From: Hsuehochloa calcarea
Lineage: Eukaryota > Streptophyta > Magnoliopsida > Poales > Poaceae
Assembly: GCA_036346395.1 (NCBI GenBank)
Contig: CM070603.1
Location: forward strand, 54,604,868-54,668,867
Direction of reading: 5' to 3'
Length of the DNA: 64,000 nucleotides
Position 1 is the first letter of the stretch. Each line of letters opens with the position of its first letter. This document shows, in pieces, positions 33,900 to 45,800 of the stretch. Made by a program: the position numbers and the translations under genes. The notes beneath the pieces were generated by a model that saw nothing but the letters and a program-made list of their open reading frames with translations, searched no databases and was not told the origin of the DNA.

Positions 33900-36800
33900 T
33901 TATTGAACTCCTAGATCATTTGACAACTGCAATATCCCACGCATTTGAAGGTACGGGTTCTCCAAAAGTTTTTCATTGTTACACTGGTGACAGCAAAAAT
34001 AGCATGTCAGTACCAACTTAATTTAGAGGTCAGATGTATGCATGTCATTAAATTTCCTGAGCCTTGAAGCGCCTGAACATGCCATCAGGAGCTAATCTAG
34101 ATAAAAGATGCATATGAATTATATTCCTGTAATATTTCAGATTTAGCCCTGATAAGATGAGATAGGAAAAGAGAATCAACCTGTTGAGCTTTTGAAATGA
34201 GACTTTGAAGCATCCGTTGGTAGATCTCTGGTTCCTCTGTCATCATTCTCTGTACATCCAAAAAAATTTAGGGCTAAGTGGAATAGAATTATCAGCAAGC
34301 AATCAACAATTGCAACAGGCATACCTTCAAAAGAAAAGCAGCAGAATAATATGCTACCCTTGAGTCCGTATCATCTAAAAGCCCCCTGTTGATGTTGAGT
34401 GGAGAAGGGACAAACATCAAGTATTAGCTATACACAAGTACACAACACTTTAAACGACAAAGATATGTAGCTTAGAAAAGATTACCTGAAGAACTCAATG
34501 CCTTCTACTTCCTTAAGTGCTTCCTGATCAGCTGTGCATTTACCAATCAAAAGTAAAAGAAGTGCTGCTCGAATATCTGATGTAGCACCCAGAAGATTGC
34601 CTCTTCCTGTGCTACCGACAGCAATACCCAATGCAATATCATCACTAGCCGCCCCTTCAAGTTGCATCAATGGCCAGAAAAACAATGAAGTTGGTACACG
34701 GGCTACAAGCTGCATAGGAGCTATCGCAAGCCCTCTCAGAAGTAGTGCTGCCATTGATGTTTCGCAGAGCAAAGTGGATTGAGCAGATTGATTCGTGCTT
34801 ATATCTTGCAACGTTTCATTCATGCAAAGATTCTTGTTCCCTACATTTTGGTGTAATGCAAGGGTTTCCAAATGGCTCTCAATGTTCTTAGTTGTGCAAC
34901 CAAAAAGTTGACCAAGGGATTGAAGACCCCCCAGATGCATCACATTTGTGGACAGAAGCCTCAGACATAATTGAGAAAACAGCATGTCACACATCTGTAC
35001 GAGGAAAATTCGAATAAGAGGGGATAAAACTAAGGATATACTCATGGTTGATTTAGACCCCTCATTCCACAGGGGACTGCAGAGGTAATCAACTGACTTT
35101 AAGCAGTTAAATTGCTGTCGAGAAAATTCACTAATTTCTAATCAGGGAGAGTCAAGTAAAGAAGTAATTAATTTCAGATTTTGCGAATAAAAACTGAAAC
35201 TTGAAAGCTCGATGCTTGGTTTCAGTTAGCTGTGAGTAACTTACAATGGATCTTTATCAGAATCCTTTGTGAAGTTCTTACATGCCAGAATATTGACATT
35301 AGCACACTAATCCTAATTGCTAGACTGAATAAGCTATGGGACCAAGCAGATTTGTTGCTAATAATGATTAAACATGCCCACCACATTAAAAAACAAAGAG
35401 AGACTGTCCAATTAGGAACCAGTTCACACCAGAAAGAAAGTACCAGCCTGACAGTAAAAGCTGCTAACTGGGAACTGAATCAACTGATACCTTGGTCCAT
35501 TCTAAATTACAACTTTATGAGAAGTAATCAATAACAAGGAATAGTTAAATAATCAAGAAACATTCTGATATTACTAGTAAATTTGTTTAAATAAAACTAC
35601 AGCGATAAACTTCGTTTTGCAAACTTTTAGGTGTCAATTTTAAGAAGGCAACTGCGAGCATACACAAACAATGCTGGCTTGTAGCACAAGCGCCAAATGT
35701 GTGCATTTTGGTGAAAGCAAATCACCTTTAAGATGTTCATATGATCCGTCTCATTATTTTGAACCACGAGTAACAAAGCACTGCTCATAATATCTATAGC
35801 TGCAAAAGCTTTGTCCAGACGATTTTTACTATGATCGGAAACTGTGTGCTCTTGCATGGCACTGTCATCCAATAATAATTTGCAGCGCATCAGAAATTTT
35901 TCTAACACGTATAGAAATCCCCATCTAATGAAGTTGTGTTTTGATTTCAGAAGCCCACATAGCAGACAAACGGGCAGTGAAACTTCTGAACATGACATGT
36001 CTTGGCTTCCAGCAACTTTAATTTCCTCTTGGAGCTTTTGGATTTTAGACCATATAGAGTCATCTGTTTCTTCACTGATTTCCGCAAGGAGCAATTCAAC
36101 TAACCAAATATATCCATGATGCCTATATGATTGAATTTGTGAGTGAAGAAGTGAGTGCAAAGTAGCCCAGCAAAACCTTGCTCTAAGTGCTACATCAGCA
36201 TCTTCACATCCATCTTTGATGCTGCTAAAACACTTGCAGGATTTTGTTACTTGGATCATATAAGAAAACTCATTGTCAATCCTGGAAAATGTGCTGGCAG
36301 TTCCATCAAGTTTCCTGATAACCTTGTCCAGAAGCTACATATATTGAAAGTTTGATCAGAAGTTCAGAACCAACACAGCAAATGGTATTTAAAAATAAAA
36401 TGTGTGCTACTTTAAGTTCATCCACTTCCCGCTAGTCCCTACTTTATAAAAGAAAACCATAACGTATATTACATAATTGTATGTTTATCATGAAAATGAT
36501 GTCAACAGAACATAAGAAATATGCACAGCAGCATGCTGTGTGACCTAACGGGTAATTCACATAATAAATGGGGATTCTTGGTAGCGACTATTGGATGTGT
36601 TTATGTGCACATGTATGAACCATCACTTGTGATACCACATTATAGAGTTGATTAGAGAAGCCATCAAGGTTTTGGATACAACTTACTCACTATGTGCATA
36701 TTTGGACATAACGTCCTACATGCACTCTGTTTAGTGACAAAAAAAAGAGCTACTAGGTTCTTTCCAGCTGTACTAACTCTCTTAGCTTCATAGAAGCAAA

Positions 36801-39800
36801 GATCCTTATTTATTGGGGGCAGTCAACATATATCCATATCTTAATCTTGCAACATATATATTAGTAACATAAGTCCAAGGCACATTACCACATTTAATTG
36901 TTCGTATTCTGTTGACTGTGATAATGCCACAGATATAGCTTTTCTCAGCATGTCCCCAACACCTTCAACACCATGTTTCACAGATATATAAAAGGCCTCT
37001 GGAGCATCAGCAAATGCAAGAAGGGAAGCGAGGGGCTGAGCATCATCATAAGTATAGGTTGAAAGACCACCAACTAAGCATGTTTCATTTATTTGATGCA
37101 CTACGTAGTCAAAAAGAACAAAAAACAAATCCCGCTTTTCTTCCCTTGAGTTGGCTCTGGAATACTGCAAATGAAAAGGTGGCATAAATAAATGCATTAT
37201 TTTCAATAATACTTATTCATAATAGATGACACATGAAAAAAAAGAGCAATGCTATACATACGACGTTTTTAAACGTCGTACGCGTACGATGCACGTGGTG
37301 GGCGCTTGAGGAGGCATGGGCGGCGCAGGCGGCGCGGGAGGAGGGGGCGGCCGGCGTGGGCGGGGGTGCAGCCGGTGCGGGAGGAGGGGACGGCTGGCAC
37401 GGTAGGAGGAGGAGGCGGCCAGTCTGGGAGGAGGGGCGGTCGGTGCGGCGCGAGCGGGCGGTGGGGTGGCGCGGGTGGCGGCCGTTTCGCAGACGTCTGC
37501 GTTCGACAATTTTCATCATACGTGAAGCATTTCCATGAAAAAAATACCATGTCCAGTGTTGTCGGTGTAAAAACCGAACACAGATGAGGGGGTCGACGTC
37601 GGCCGTCACAGATGAGGGAGTGGACGTCGGCCATACGAGAGTAAAAAATGACACAAGGATTTATACAGGTTCGGGGGTCCGAGAGGACCACCCTACTCCT
37701 GTCGGTGAGCCAAAGGGGGGTTACCTCCAGAGAGGGAGCCCCCGAGGGCTCACCAGTTTTAGTGTTGTTCTTTATTGCTCGAGAGAGCTCTCCCCTCAAA
37801 CAGGAGATACATGGGGTATTTATAGGCTCCTCAGCCTGTACAAATAACGAGAATACCCTTTGGTAGCAAAGCTAGGCTATAAGTACAAGTGAGGGGTATT
37901 ATAGTCTTTTCTAAGCAATTACATTTATGGATCCGTTAAGCAAGTGTTAACTTGGTGGGATGGGTCCCATTGGTAAAAGACGAATTATTCTTCCAACAGT
38001 AGCCCCCTACCTCTTCGCATTCTAGGGAAACGCCGAAAGGGGTAGTCTTAGTCTTTGACCGGTAGCTTCTTCCACAATGCCTTGCTTTTGTTGTTCCTGG
38101 GCAGAGGACTCCATACGGCGAGGGGCCACGTGAGGTTGTATGAAGTGGCGGACGCTTTGGAGGCGTGGGGAGCTCCAGAGGTGCGAGGTGGCTGGCGCGT
38201 GAATATTGGAGGGAGGTTGTTTTTGAAAATTTTCCTTTAACTAGCTCTGTATACCACTTCATCCATGGAACACCTGGATTTGTCCAGAGAAACAATGTCT
38301 CTGCCCTTCACGCGAAAGCACTACGTGACCTTGTGTCTATGGCCTTCATGGGTCCTACCACCTCTGCCTTTTTCATTTTTTTATTCTTGGTGCTTTCGGC
38401 AGAAGCCCCTACCAAGGCACGGTTCTTTTCCCTGACCAACCCAGGATCAGATGGGGCAAAACTTTCCCACATAGGATTCTCCTTTCTTCTCTCTTTTTGC
38501 TGCCTCTTTCTTCCCATTCCTCTTTACTCCCTCCCCCCATTCTTTCTTCTTGGTTCTTGCCCGAACTTTCTTCCCATTCCTCTTTACTCCCTCCCCCCAT
38601 TCTTTCTTCTTGGTTCTTGCCCGAACGAAGCTCCTGGCGCCGCCTCCCTCCGGCTTAGGCTGGCGACCCTTGGCCGAACGAAGCTCTTGGTGCCGCCTCC
38701 CTCTGGCTCGACCCGGCTCCTCCGGTCGTCAGCCCGCGCCCGGCCGCCGGCTTGGATCGGTCCCAGCGTCTCCATCTGACCAGCCGGCGGCCGTCTGTGT
38801 GAGATCGCTAAGCCGGCCGCACCGAGGAGGAGCCAGAGGAGCGGCGGCAACTAGGAACCATGAGACAGTAGGCCGGGCCAAAGCGCCGTGGCCGGAGCCT
38901 TGGCTGCATCTGGGAGAGGCGGCAAGTCGGGCGCAAGACGTTCGACGGCCAGTGGCAAGCCGATGGCAAGCCAAGAAGAGGCGGCCGAGGCCGAGCCGCA
39001 TGGGAAAGTCGGGAGGCACGCATAGACGCGAGGAGGAACCGGAGCCGGCGAACAGTATGGGCTGAACCCGGAGGAGGCAGAGCCGGAGCCAGCGAGCAGT
39101 ACGGACTGAACACGGAGGCGGCCAGAGGCGGCGGAGCCAGAGCCGGAGCCAGGCCGGGAGCCAAGGCGGCGGCGCCAGGAGAGTGGAGAGGGAGATGAGA
39201 TCTGGGGAAGAAGTGGCTGTCGGCGGAATGAAGGGGAGGGGAATGCTCTCGACGGCGCAATGTCGCCCTGGCCCTCGTCTCGGGAATCGCCACGACTTGT
39301 GGATGTGCTGAGGGTGTTCCTGGAACTTTGAGTTTTGCAGTGACCTGAACTCTGAAGAGGATTTGTTGTTTGCTAGATCGATGCATCGCATCTGCTTGTT
39401 CGTTTCTATTGAAATGGGATGAACTGCCCTTATGACATGCATTGGGTTCCTTTGCTACGAAGGAAAGGAACCCAATGCATTGGGTCTGCCCGGGGCTTGA
39501 GACCGCGAGGGCACGACTAAGGCGCGAGGCCCTAACGTCCCGAGGGCACGAGGCGCGCGAGAGTGCGAGGCCCCGAGGGCACAACGAGGCCCCGAAGTCC
39601 CGAGGGCACGCAAGGGCACGAGGCACAAAAGGCACGAGACACGCGAGGCCACGAGGGCACGACGGCGCACGAGGGTGCGAGGCCCCGAGGGTGTGGGGGC
39701 ACCATGACGGCGCGCGAGGCCCCGAGGGTGCGAGGGCACCATGACGGCGCGAGGCCCGAAGCCCTGAGGGCACGAAGGCACCACGAAGCCCCGAGGCCCC

Positions 39801-42800
39801 GAGGCCCCGAGGGCACGAGGCGCGCAAGGGTGCGAGGCTTCGAGGCCCCAAGGGTGTAGGGGCACCATGACGGCACGCGAGACCCTGAGGGCGTGAGGGC
39901 ACCACGGCACCACGAGGTGTGGCGCCAAACCCCGAGGGCATCACGAGGCGCGCCAGGGTGCGAGGCCCCGAGGCCCCAAGGGTGTGGGGGCACCATGACG
40001 GCGTGCGAGACCCCGAGGGCGTGAGGGCACCAAAGCACCACGAGGGTGTGAGGCGCCGAAACCCCGAGGGCACGAGGGCGCGAGGCCCCGAGGGCACAAG
40101 GGCGCGCCAGGGTGCGAGGCCCCGAGGGTGTGGGGGCACCATGACGGCACGCGAGGCCCCGACGGCACGAGGCCCCAACGTCTCGAGGCGCGCGAGGGTG
40201 CGAGGCCCCGAGGCTCCAAGGGCACAAAGACACCACGAGGGCGCGCGAGGGTGCGAGGCCCCGAAGCCCCGAGGGCACGAAAGCACCACGAGGGTGCAAG
40301 GCCTTGAGGGCACTGCGAGGGCACGACGTTGCTTCCTGTTTTTTTGGACACAACACCTTCCTTTGACTGTTATATATAAACCATACCTATCAGCTGGGGC
40401 ATGCAGGGCGCGTAGGACTTTCAGGAGTGGTCTGCTCTATCACTATTTTCTGCTTGGTTGGTATTGCGGGTTTTGGCCGCTTCGTCGACATGACCAAGGA
40501 CTGCGCCACTTCCGCCGGGGAAGAGGACCCACCATGCGACGACCTTGACGAGGAAGTCGAGATCCATGATGATGGCTCCGACAAGGCGACTCTTGTGGGA
40601 GTCGAGCCTTCCTCTCTTACTAAGGCGGAGAAGGCGGCGTTGGTGGCACCTGGGAGCCACCTTACACTGGGCGATGTTCGGTGGCCAGGGTCGGACGAGC
40701 ACCCCTGCCCCCCGAAGGGGACACCGTTGCTCTCAAAGCTTGGCTCGAGGTCGGTCTGGGGCTTCCGATCCATCCCTTCATCCGGACGCTCGTGAAGCAC
40801 TATCAGATCGAGCTTTCGCACTTCTCACCCAACCTCCTCACTAGGGTGAGAGTGTTCCTGTAGCAGTGCAAGACAGCGGTCGAAGGCAGGCGTCTGAAGC
40901 CTACTGTTGCGGTCTTCGACTACTTCTTCCATATCCAGCGGCCGAACAGGAGGTTCGGACCACTAGGTTTGCTGATCTCGACTGTTCAGCACTAGGGCGA
41001 GTATCCCGTCCACGCCACCAAATACAATTGGAACCGTTCCGGGAAGAAGTGGTTTTACTTGAAGGTGGAGGGCTTCCCATACACCGGCAGCCAGCCCAAG
41101 ATTACTCAGGATGGACATAAAGATTCCTCCTTTCTCGGATGCCTACTGGGAGTTTGTTCGTGCTATGTCCGAAGTCCGCAAGTGGAGCAGCGTTCGGGAC
41201 TTGATGGAGGAGATGACCCTTTGGATGCTAGCCCCCTGGTTGATGAGAATCGCGACTATCTGAAGATCTCCAAGAGAAAAGGCGGGCACGGCTTGGCCAG
41301 TTTCCTTCTTTACTTGTGATTTGTCCTTGATTTGTGAACCTGAATCAACTTTTCAACTTTGTGCGGTGCGCCCTTGCGGTCATGAGGGCACCGCGAGGTC
41401 ACGAGGGCACGAGGGGGCGGGGTCCTGAGGCCCTGAGGCGCATGGCCCCGAGAGCACCACGAATGCGCGAGGCTCCGAGGGCATCGCGAGGGCGCGAGGC
41501 CCCGAGGCACGTGGCCCCAAGGCCCTGAAAGCCCAAGAGGGAGCGAGGCCACGAGAGCACCGCGAGGGTGCGAGACCCCGAGGGGGCGCAAAGGTGCGTT
41601 GAGGCTAGAGGCTGCGCCGAGCAGAAGGCGGGGCAAGCAAGGTGGCATCTCTTCGGCGGCTGCACGGAGTCCCTCCGGAAGGGGTCAGGCCTGCGGCCCA
41701 TTCGCCGGAGGGATTGGAGCCGCGCACCTTGCTCCGAAGGGTTTATCTCATCCCAGCCCGTGTGGGATGGGCTTCGGCAGGGTGCTTCTGTGGAAGGTGG
41801 GCTTCAGCAAGGGTGCTTTGATATTCCATCGAAAAACACTTCCCTGTTTCAGGTGTTCTTTGGGTGTATGAGTGTTTTTGAATAGCGTGTGAGTTATTAT
41901 GATCTTCTGAACCTTTCTGAAGTTGTTCTTTTGAATTGCTCTCACGACTCACTGTAGCGCATCCGAAAAGATGTAGAAGTCTGAATTTCTCTTCTAGGTT
42001 AGCAGAGCTCTGTCAGCCGCGGAGGCCGCGGCTCGGTGAGCGGCGAGGCGCCTAAGGTCGATGGAGGCGCGGCGGCCGCACGGTTGGCGCGACAAAGGCC
42101 GGGGCTCGGCAGAGGCGAGTAGGCCCGACGTCGACGGAGGCGCGACGACCCATGGTGGTACCAAAGTCGGGCGTGAAGGTCGCTCGAACACAACGCGAGG
42201 GCGCACCGAGGTCGGAGCTCAAAGCTCCCGCGAAAGTGCCCTTAGGCCGGGCCTCACGTGGAGGCGAGTCGGCCTGAGGCCGATGGAGGCGCGCTGCCGC
42301 ATGGTGGGCGCGAAGTGCCCGAAGACGAGGCTCGGGCAGAGGCGAGGAGGCCTGACGTCGACGGAGGCGCGACGACGGCCCATGGTGGCTGCACAAAGCT
42401 GGCGTGAAGGTCGTTCAGACACAACGCGAGGGTGCACCGAGGTTGGAGCTCAAAGCTCCCGCGAAAGTGCCCTTAGGCCGGGCCTCAGGTGGAGGCGAGT
42501 CGGCCCAAGGCCGACGGATGCGCGACGGCTTCACGAAGCCGGCGTGAAAGTGCCCCAAGGTGGTAGGATTCCTGAACATTAGCCCCCCCCCTGTCCCTTG
42601 GGTGCCTACTAGGGCGCCAGAGGGGCATAGAAGAATGCTGAGTTCTTGTATCCTGTTGACGAATATGCTTGTTGCAGCATGTTGGCCAATTGAACATGTC
42701 TTCATATTGCGTGAGTGCTCCACACGAGGGCGGGTGCCAAATTGTCGCTTCTCGTTGGTCCTTCATGTGGGGTGGATTTTTTGTTCCCTTCCTGGAGCCG

Positions 42801-45800
42801 AAGTATTGGATGCAGGGCCACCCCATCAAGGCGCAACCTTCGAGGCGGGTGGCGTGTCGGAGCGAAGCCTCTGTAGGCGAAGTCGTGACGCGGGGCCGCC
42901 GAGCCAAGGCATAGCCTTCGAGGCAGGCGACGCGTCGAGGCGAGCCTCTGCAGGCAAAGTCTTGGACGCGGAGCCACCGAGCCTGAGGCATAGCCTTCGA
43001 GGCGGGTGGCGCGTCGTAGCGGAGCCTCTGATGGCGAAGTCTTGGACGCGGGGCCACCGAGCCTGAGGCATAGCCTTCGAGGCAGGCGGCGCGTCGGAGC
43101 GAAGCCTCTATAGGCGAAGTCGTGGGCGCAGGGCCGCCGAGCCGAGGCATAGCCTTCTAGGCGGGCGGCGCGTCGGAGAGAAGCCATGGTCGAAGTCGAC
43201 CTCTTGCTCCGTGGAGTGATGAGAGTCGTCGAAGTAGAACTCCTCAGAATTGTCGCAGTTCGAGCTAGAAACGTTATGAGGGCTGGTAGATAACACGAGC
43301 ATCTCTGCGTTAAAAAGAGAAAGATCAACACTTGTTTCTTATAGCAAGATAACATTCGTTTGACATGACAGATAATCGAAGCCGTTGTTGTGGGACAAGT
43401 AGTCCCATCACTTTAGGTACTAAGATCTCCAAGGTGATAGCCTTATGCGAGCATGGTAGTCCTTGACCGACATTCGAGCCAGGTAGACGGTAGATGATTC
43501 GAGCCATGAGACTAATACATGGATATATCGGAGGGGCGCCCACGAGGCTAAGTCGTGGGGCACCGAATAGCCAACAGAGGTGTTAGCCCCCCCCCCCCAG
43601 TGGACTTGGAGGTGCCCATGAGGCTAACTCATGGGCACCTTGGACGTGTGCCCTCGATAATAAGTCAGGGGCACACCAGTGGCGCCCACGAGGCTACCTC
43701 GTGGGGCACCGAATGACCACTGGGGGTGGTAGTCCTCCAGTGGACTTGGAGGCGCTCATGAAGCTAACTCATTGGCACCCTGGACGTGTGCCCCTGACAG
43801 TAAGTCACGGGCACACCGGTGCCGCCCACGATGCTAAGTCGTGGGGCACAGAATGGCCACTAGGGGTGGTAGTCCCTAGCGATTTTAGAGGTACCCATGA
43901 GTCGGGCACACCGGTGCCGCCCCACGATGCTAAGTCGTGGGGCACAGAATGGCCACTAGGGGTGGTAGCCCCTAGCGATTTTAGAGGTGCCCATGAGGCT
44001 AACTCATGGGCACCTTGGACGTGTGCCCTTGACAGTAAGTCACGGGCACACCAGTGGCGCCCACGAGGCTAAGTCGTGGGGCACCAAACTATGGAGCGAT
44101 GGAGCCCTTTTATCTCGTAAGTGGGTTTTTTTGTGGTGATCGGGAATGCATGAGAATGGTTAACCCTTGCGAAGTAATGGAGCTAGGAATGCGGGGACCC
44201 GGAGGTCGTTCAGCGCGTGGCCTGGAGTCTAAGGGGGACGAGTCCTCAGCACATCCATCAACTTGGTACCGAGCCTAAGTTGTCGCTCATGCCCTAGGTC
44301 TAGTAGGACACGAGCCGCCATGGTGGAGGCGACGGACGCCCAAGCCACCATGGACTTTTGCTAGGGAAGACCGCGAAGGTCGTATGCCCTATGCACCACG
44401 AGGGTGGTCGCTCATGCCCTAGGTCCAGTAGGACATGAGCCGCCATGGTGGAGGCGACGGACGCCCAAGCCACCTTGGACTTTTGCTAGGGGAGACCGCG
44501 GAGGTCGTACACCCTATGCACCACAAGGGTGAAATCCCTTAGAGGGAAAGTGTCTTGAGAGCCCATACGAGATTTATATGTTGGGGTGTCCCTAACGATG
44601 GCGTGTTAGGGGCAACTCTCATGAAGCTTTCATCGCTATGCCGCATGGACGTGATGCGTCCCGGGGGTGATGATTGGTCTCATAATCCTTAGCCTTCTGG
44701 CTACCAGGGTGCCTTGAACTGGGCCTCGCATCGACTCGCACAAGGGAGGAGGACGCACGTGGGAGCCCCAAGGTATGTAGGACGTCGTCCATCCGTGGTG
44801 GATGGCCCTGATCTCCGACGAGGGTGCTCGGTTGGGGCTCCTTTATAGAGCGGATGGGTCGCCCACGAGATCATTGCCCTCCGGAGCTGAAGGAGGCTTC
44901 GTGGAGTATTTTTTGGTAGCGACATAGCCTTTCGTCAATTAGCTACGTCCCCACGGACGGCGCCAATGTTGTAGGTGTAAAAACCGAACACAGATGAGGG
45001 GGTGGACGTCGGCCGTCTGACGAGCCATCGTCCACGAGAGTAAAAATGACACAAGGATCTATACAGGCTCGGGGGTCCGAAAGGACCACCCTACTCCTGT
45101 CGGTGAGCCAAAGGGGGGTTACCTCCAGAGAGGGAGCCCCCGAGGGCTCACCAGTTTTAGTATTGTTCTTTATTGCTCGAGAGAGCTCTCCCCTCAAACA
45201 GGAGATACATGGGGTATTTATAGGCTCCTTAGGGGTATTTATAGGCTCCTCAGCCTGTACAAATGACGAGAATACCCTTTGGTAGCAAAGCTAGCCTATA
45301 AGTACAAGTGAGGGGTATTATAGTCTTCTCTAAGCAATTACATTTATGGATCCGTTAAACAAGTGTTAACGTGGTGGGATGGGTCCCACTGGTAAAAGAC
45401 GAATTATTCTTCCAACATCCAGATTCCAGAAACCTCTCAGTGAAGTCAGAGAACAATGACAGCATGATTATTAGAAAGGGATAGTGAACTGATTATTGCA
45501 TCATAAGGAATACGGGCCATCTGCTATCTCATACTAAAATAGTAAAATATTTAATATTCCAGTTGAATAGATAGGAAGCTCAGTTGTCAACAGCCATGCA
45601 TGAAGCAGCAGTCAAACTAAAGTACTAAACATAAGAAAGAGAGATATTAACCTCAAGACAGATATATTCAACACCACCAAGAAGATCTATCCACTTGGGA
45701 ACAAAATGTGTATCAAGAGCACCATTCTGAGTTCCATCTGATACTTGGTACAGCATATTTGTCAGCATGCAAATGAGCTTGCTGTGCACTACTTTTGCCC

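Larger units (their letters stand above)
37557..45417 (-). mobile_element. Complete non-autonomous Tat-like LTR retrotransposon
   Basis: Both LTRs are present and the flanks are identical 5-bp duplications tccag (37552-37556 and 45418-45422). On the minus strand the order is 5' LTR (44967-45417), PBS, interior, PPT, 3' LTR (37557-37998). The interior of about 7.0 kb shows no gag, protease, RT, RNase H or integrase on either strand. It consists of GC-rich tandem repeats and a decayed ORF running on plus, antisense to the element. The PBS sequence and an antisense ORF are known features of Tat-lineage gypsy elements. The absence of pol makes it dependent on a partner. Confidence 0.85.
37165..45651 (-). 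other. Intron 11 of the large gene (8,487 bp)
   Basis: Lies between exon 11 (ends cttgag at 45652, donor GT) and exon 12 (begins at 37164 after tttgcag). About 8.15 kb of it is two insertions: a Mutator-like MITE (37243-37533) and a complete LTR retrotransposon (37557-45417). Without them it would be about 330 bp. Splice sites and coding phase around it are intact, so splicing across it should still yield the full protein. Confidence 0.88.

Noticed and set aside
34080..34180. Readthrough of exon 16 into the following intron, or a different last exon at 34040-34110, as the C terminus of the large gene
   Set aside because: A conserved last exon encoding NEKLLENPYLQMRGILQL was found at 33900-33983 in the right phase, so these alternatives are unnecessary.
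38808..40313. 501-codon minus-strand ORF
   Set aside because: Made almost entirely of the cgagg/gggcac repeat translated as Gly/Ala/Pro/Arg-rich repeats; neighbouring frames are equally open. It is not a gene.
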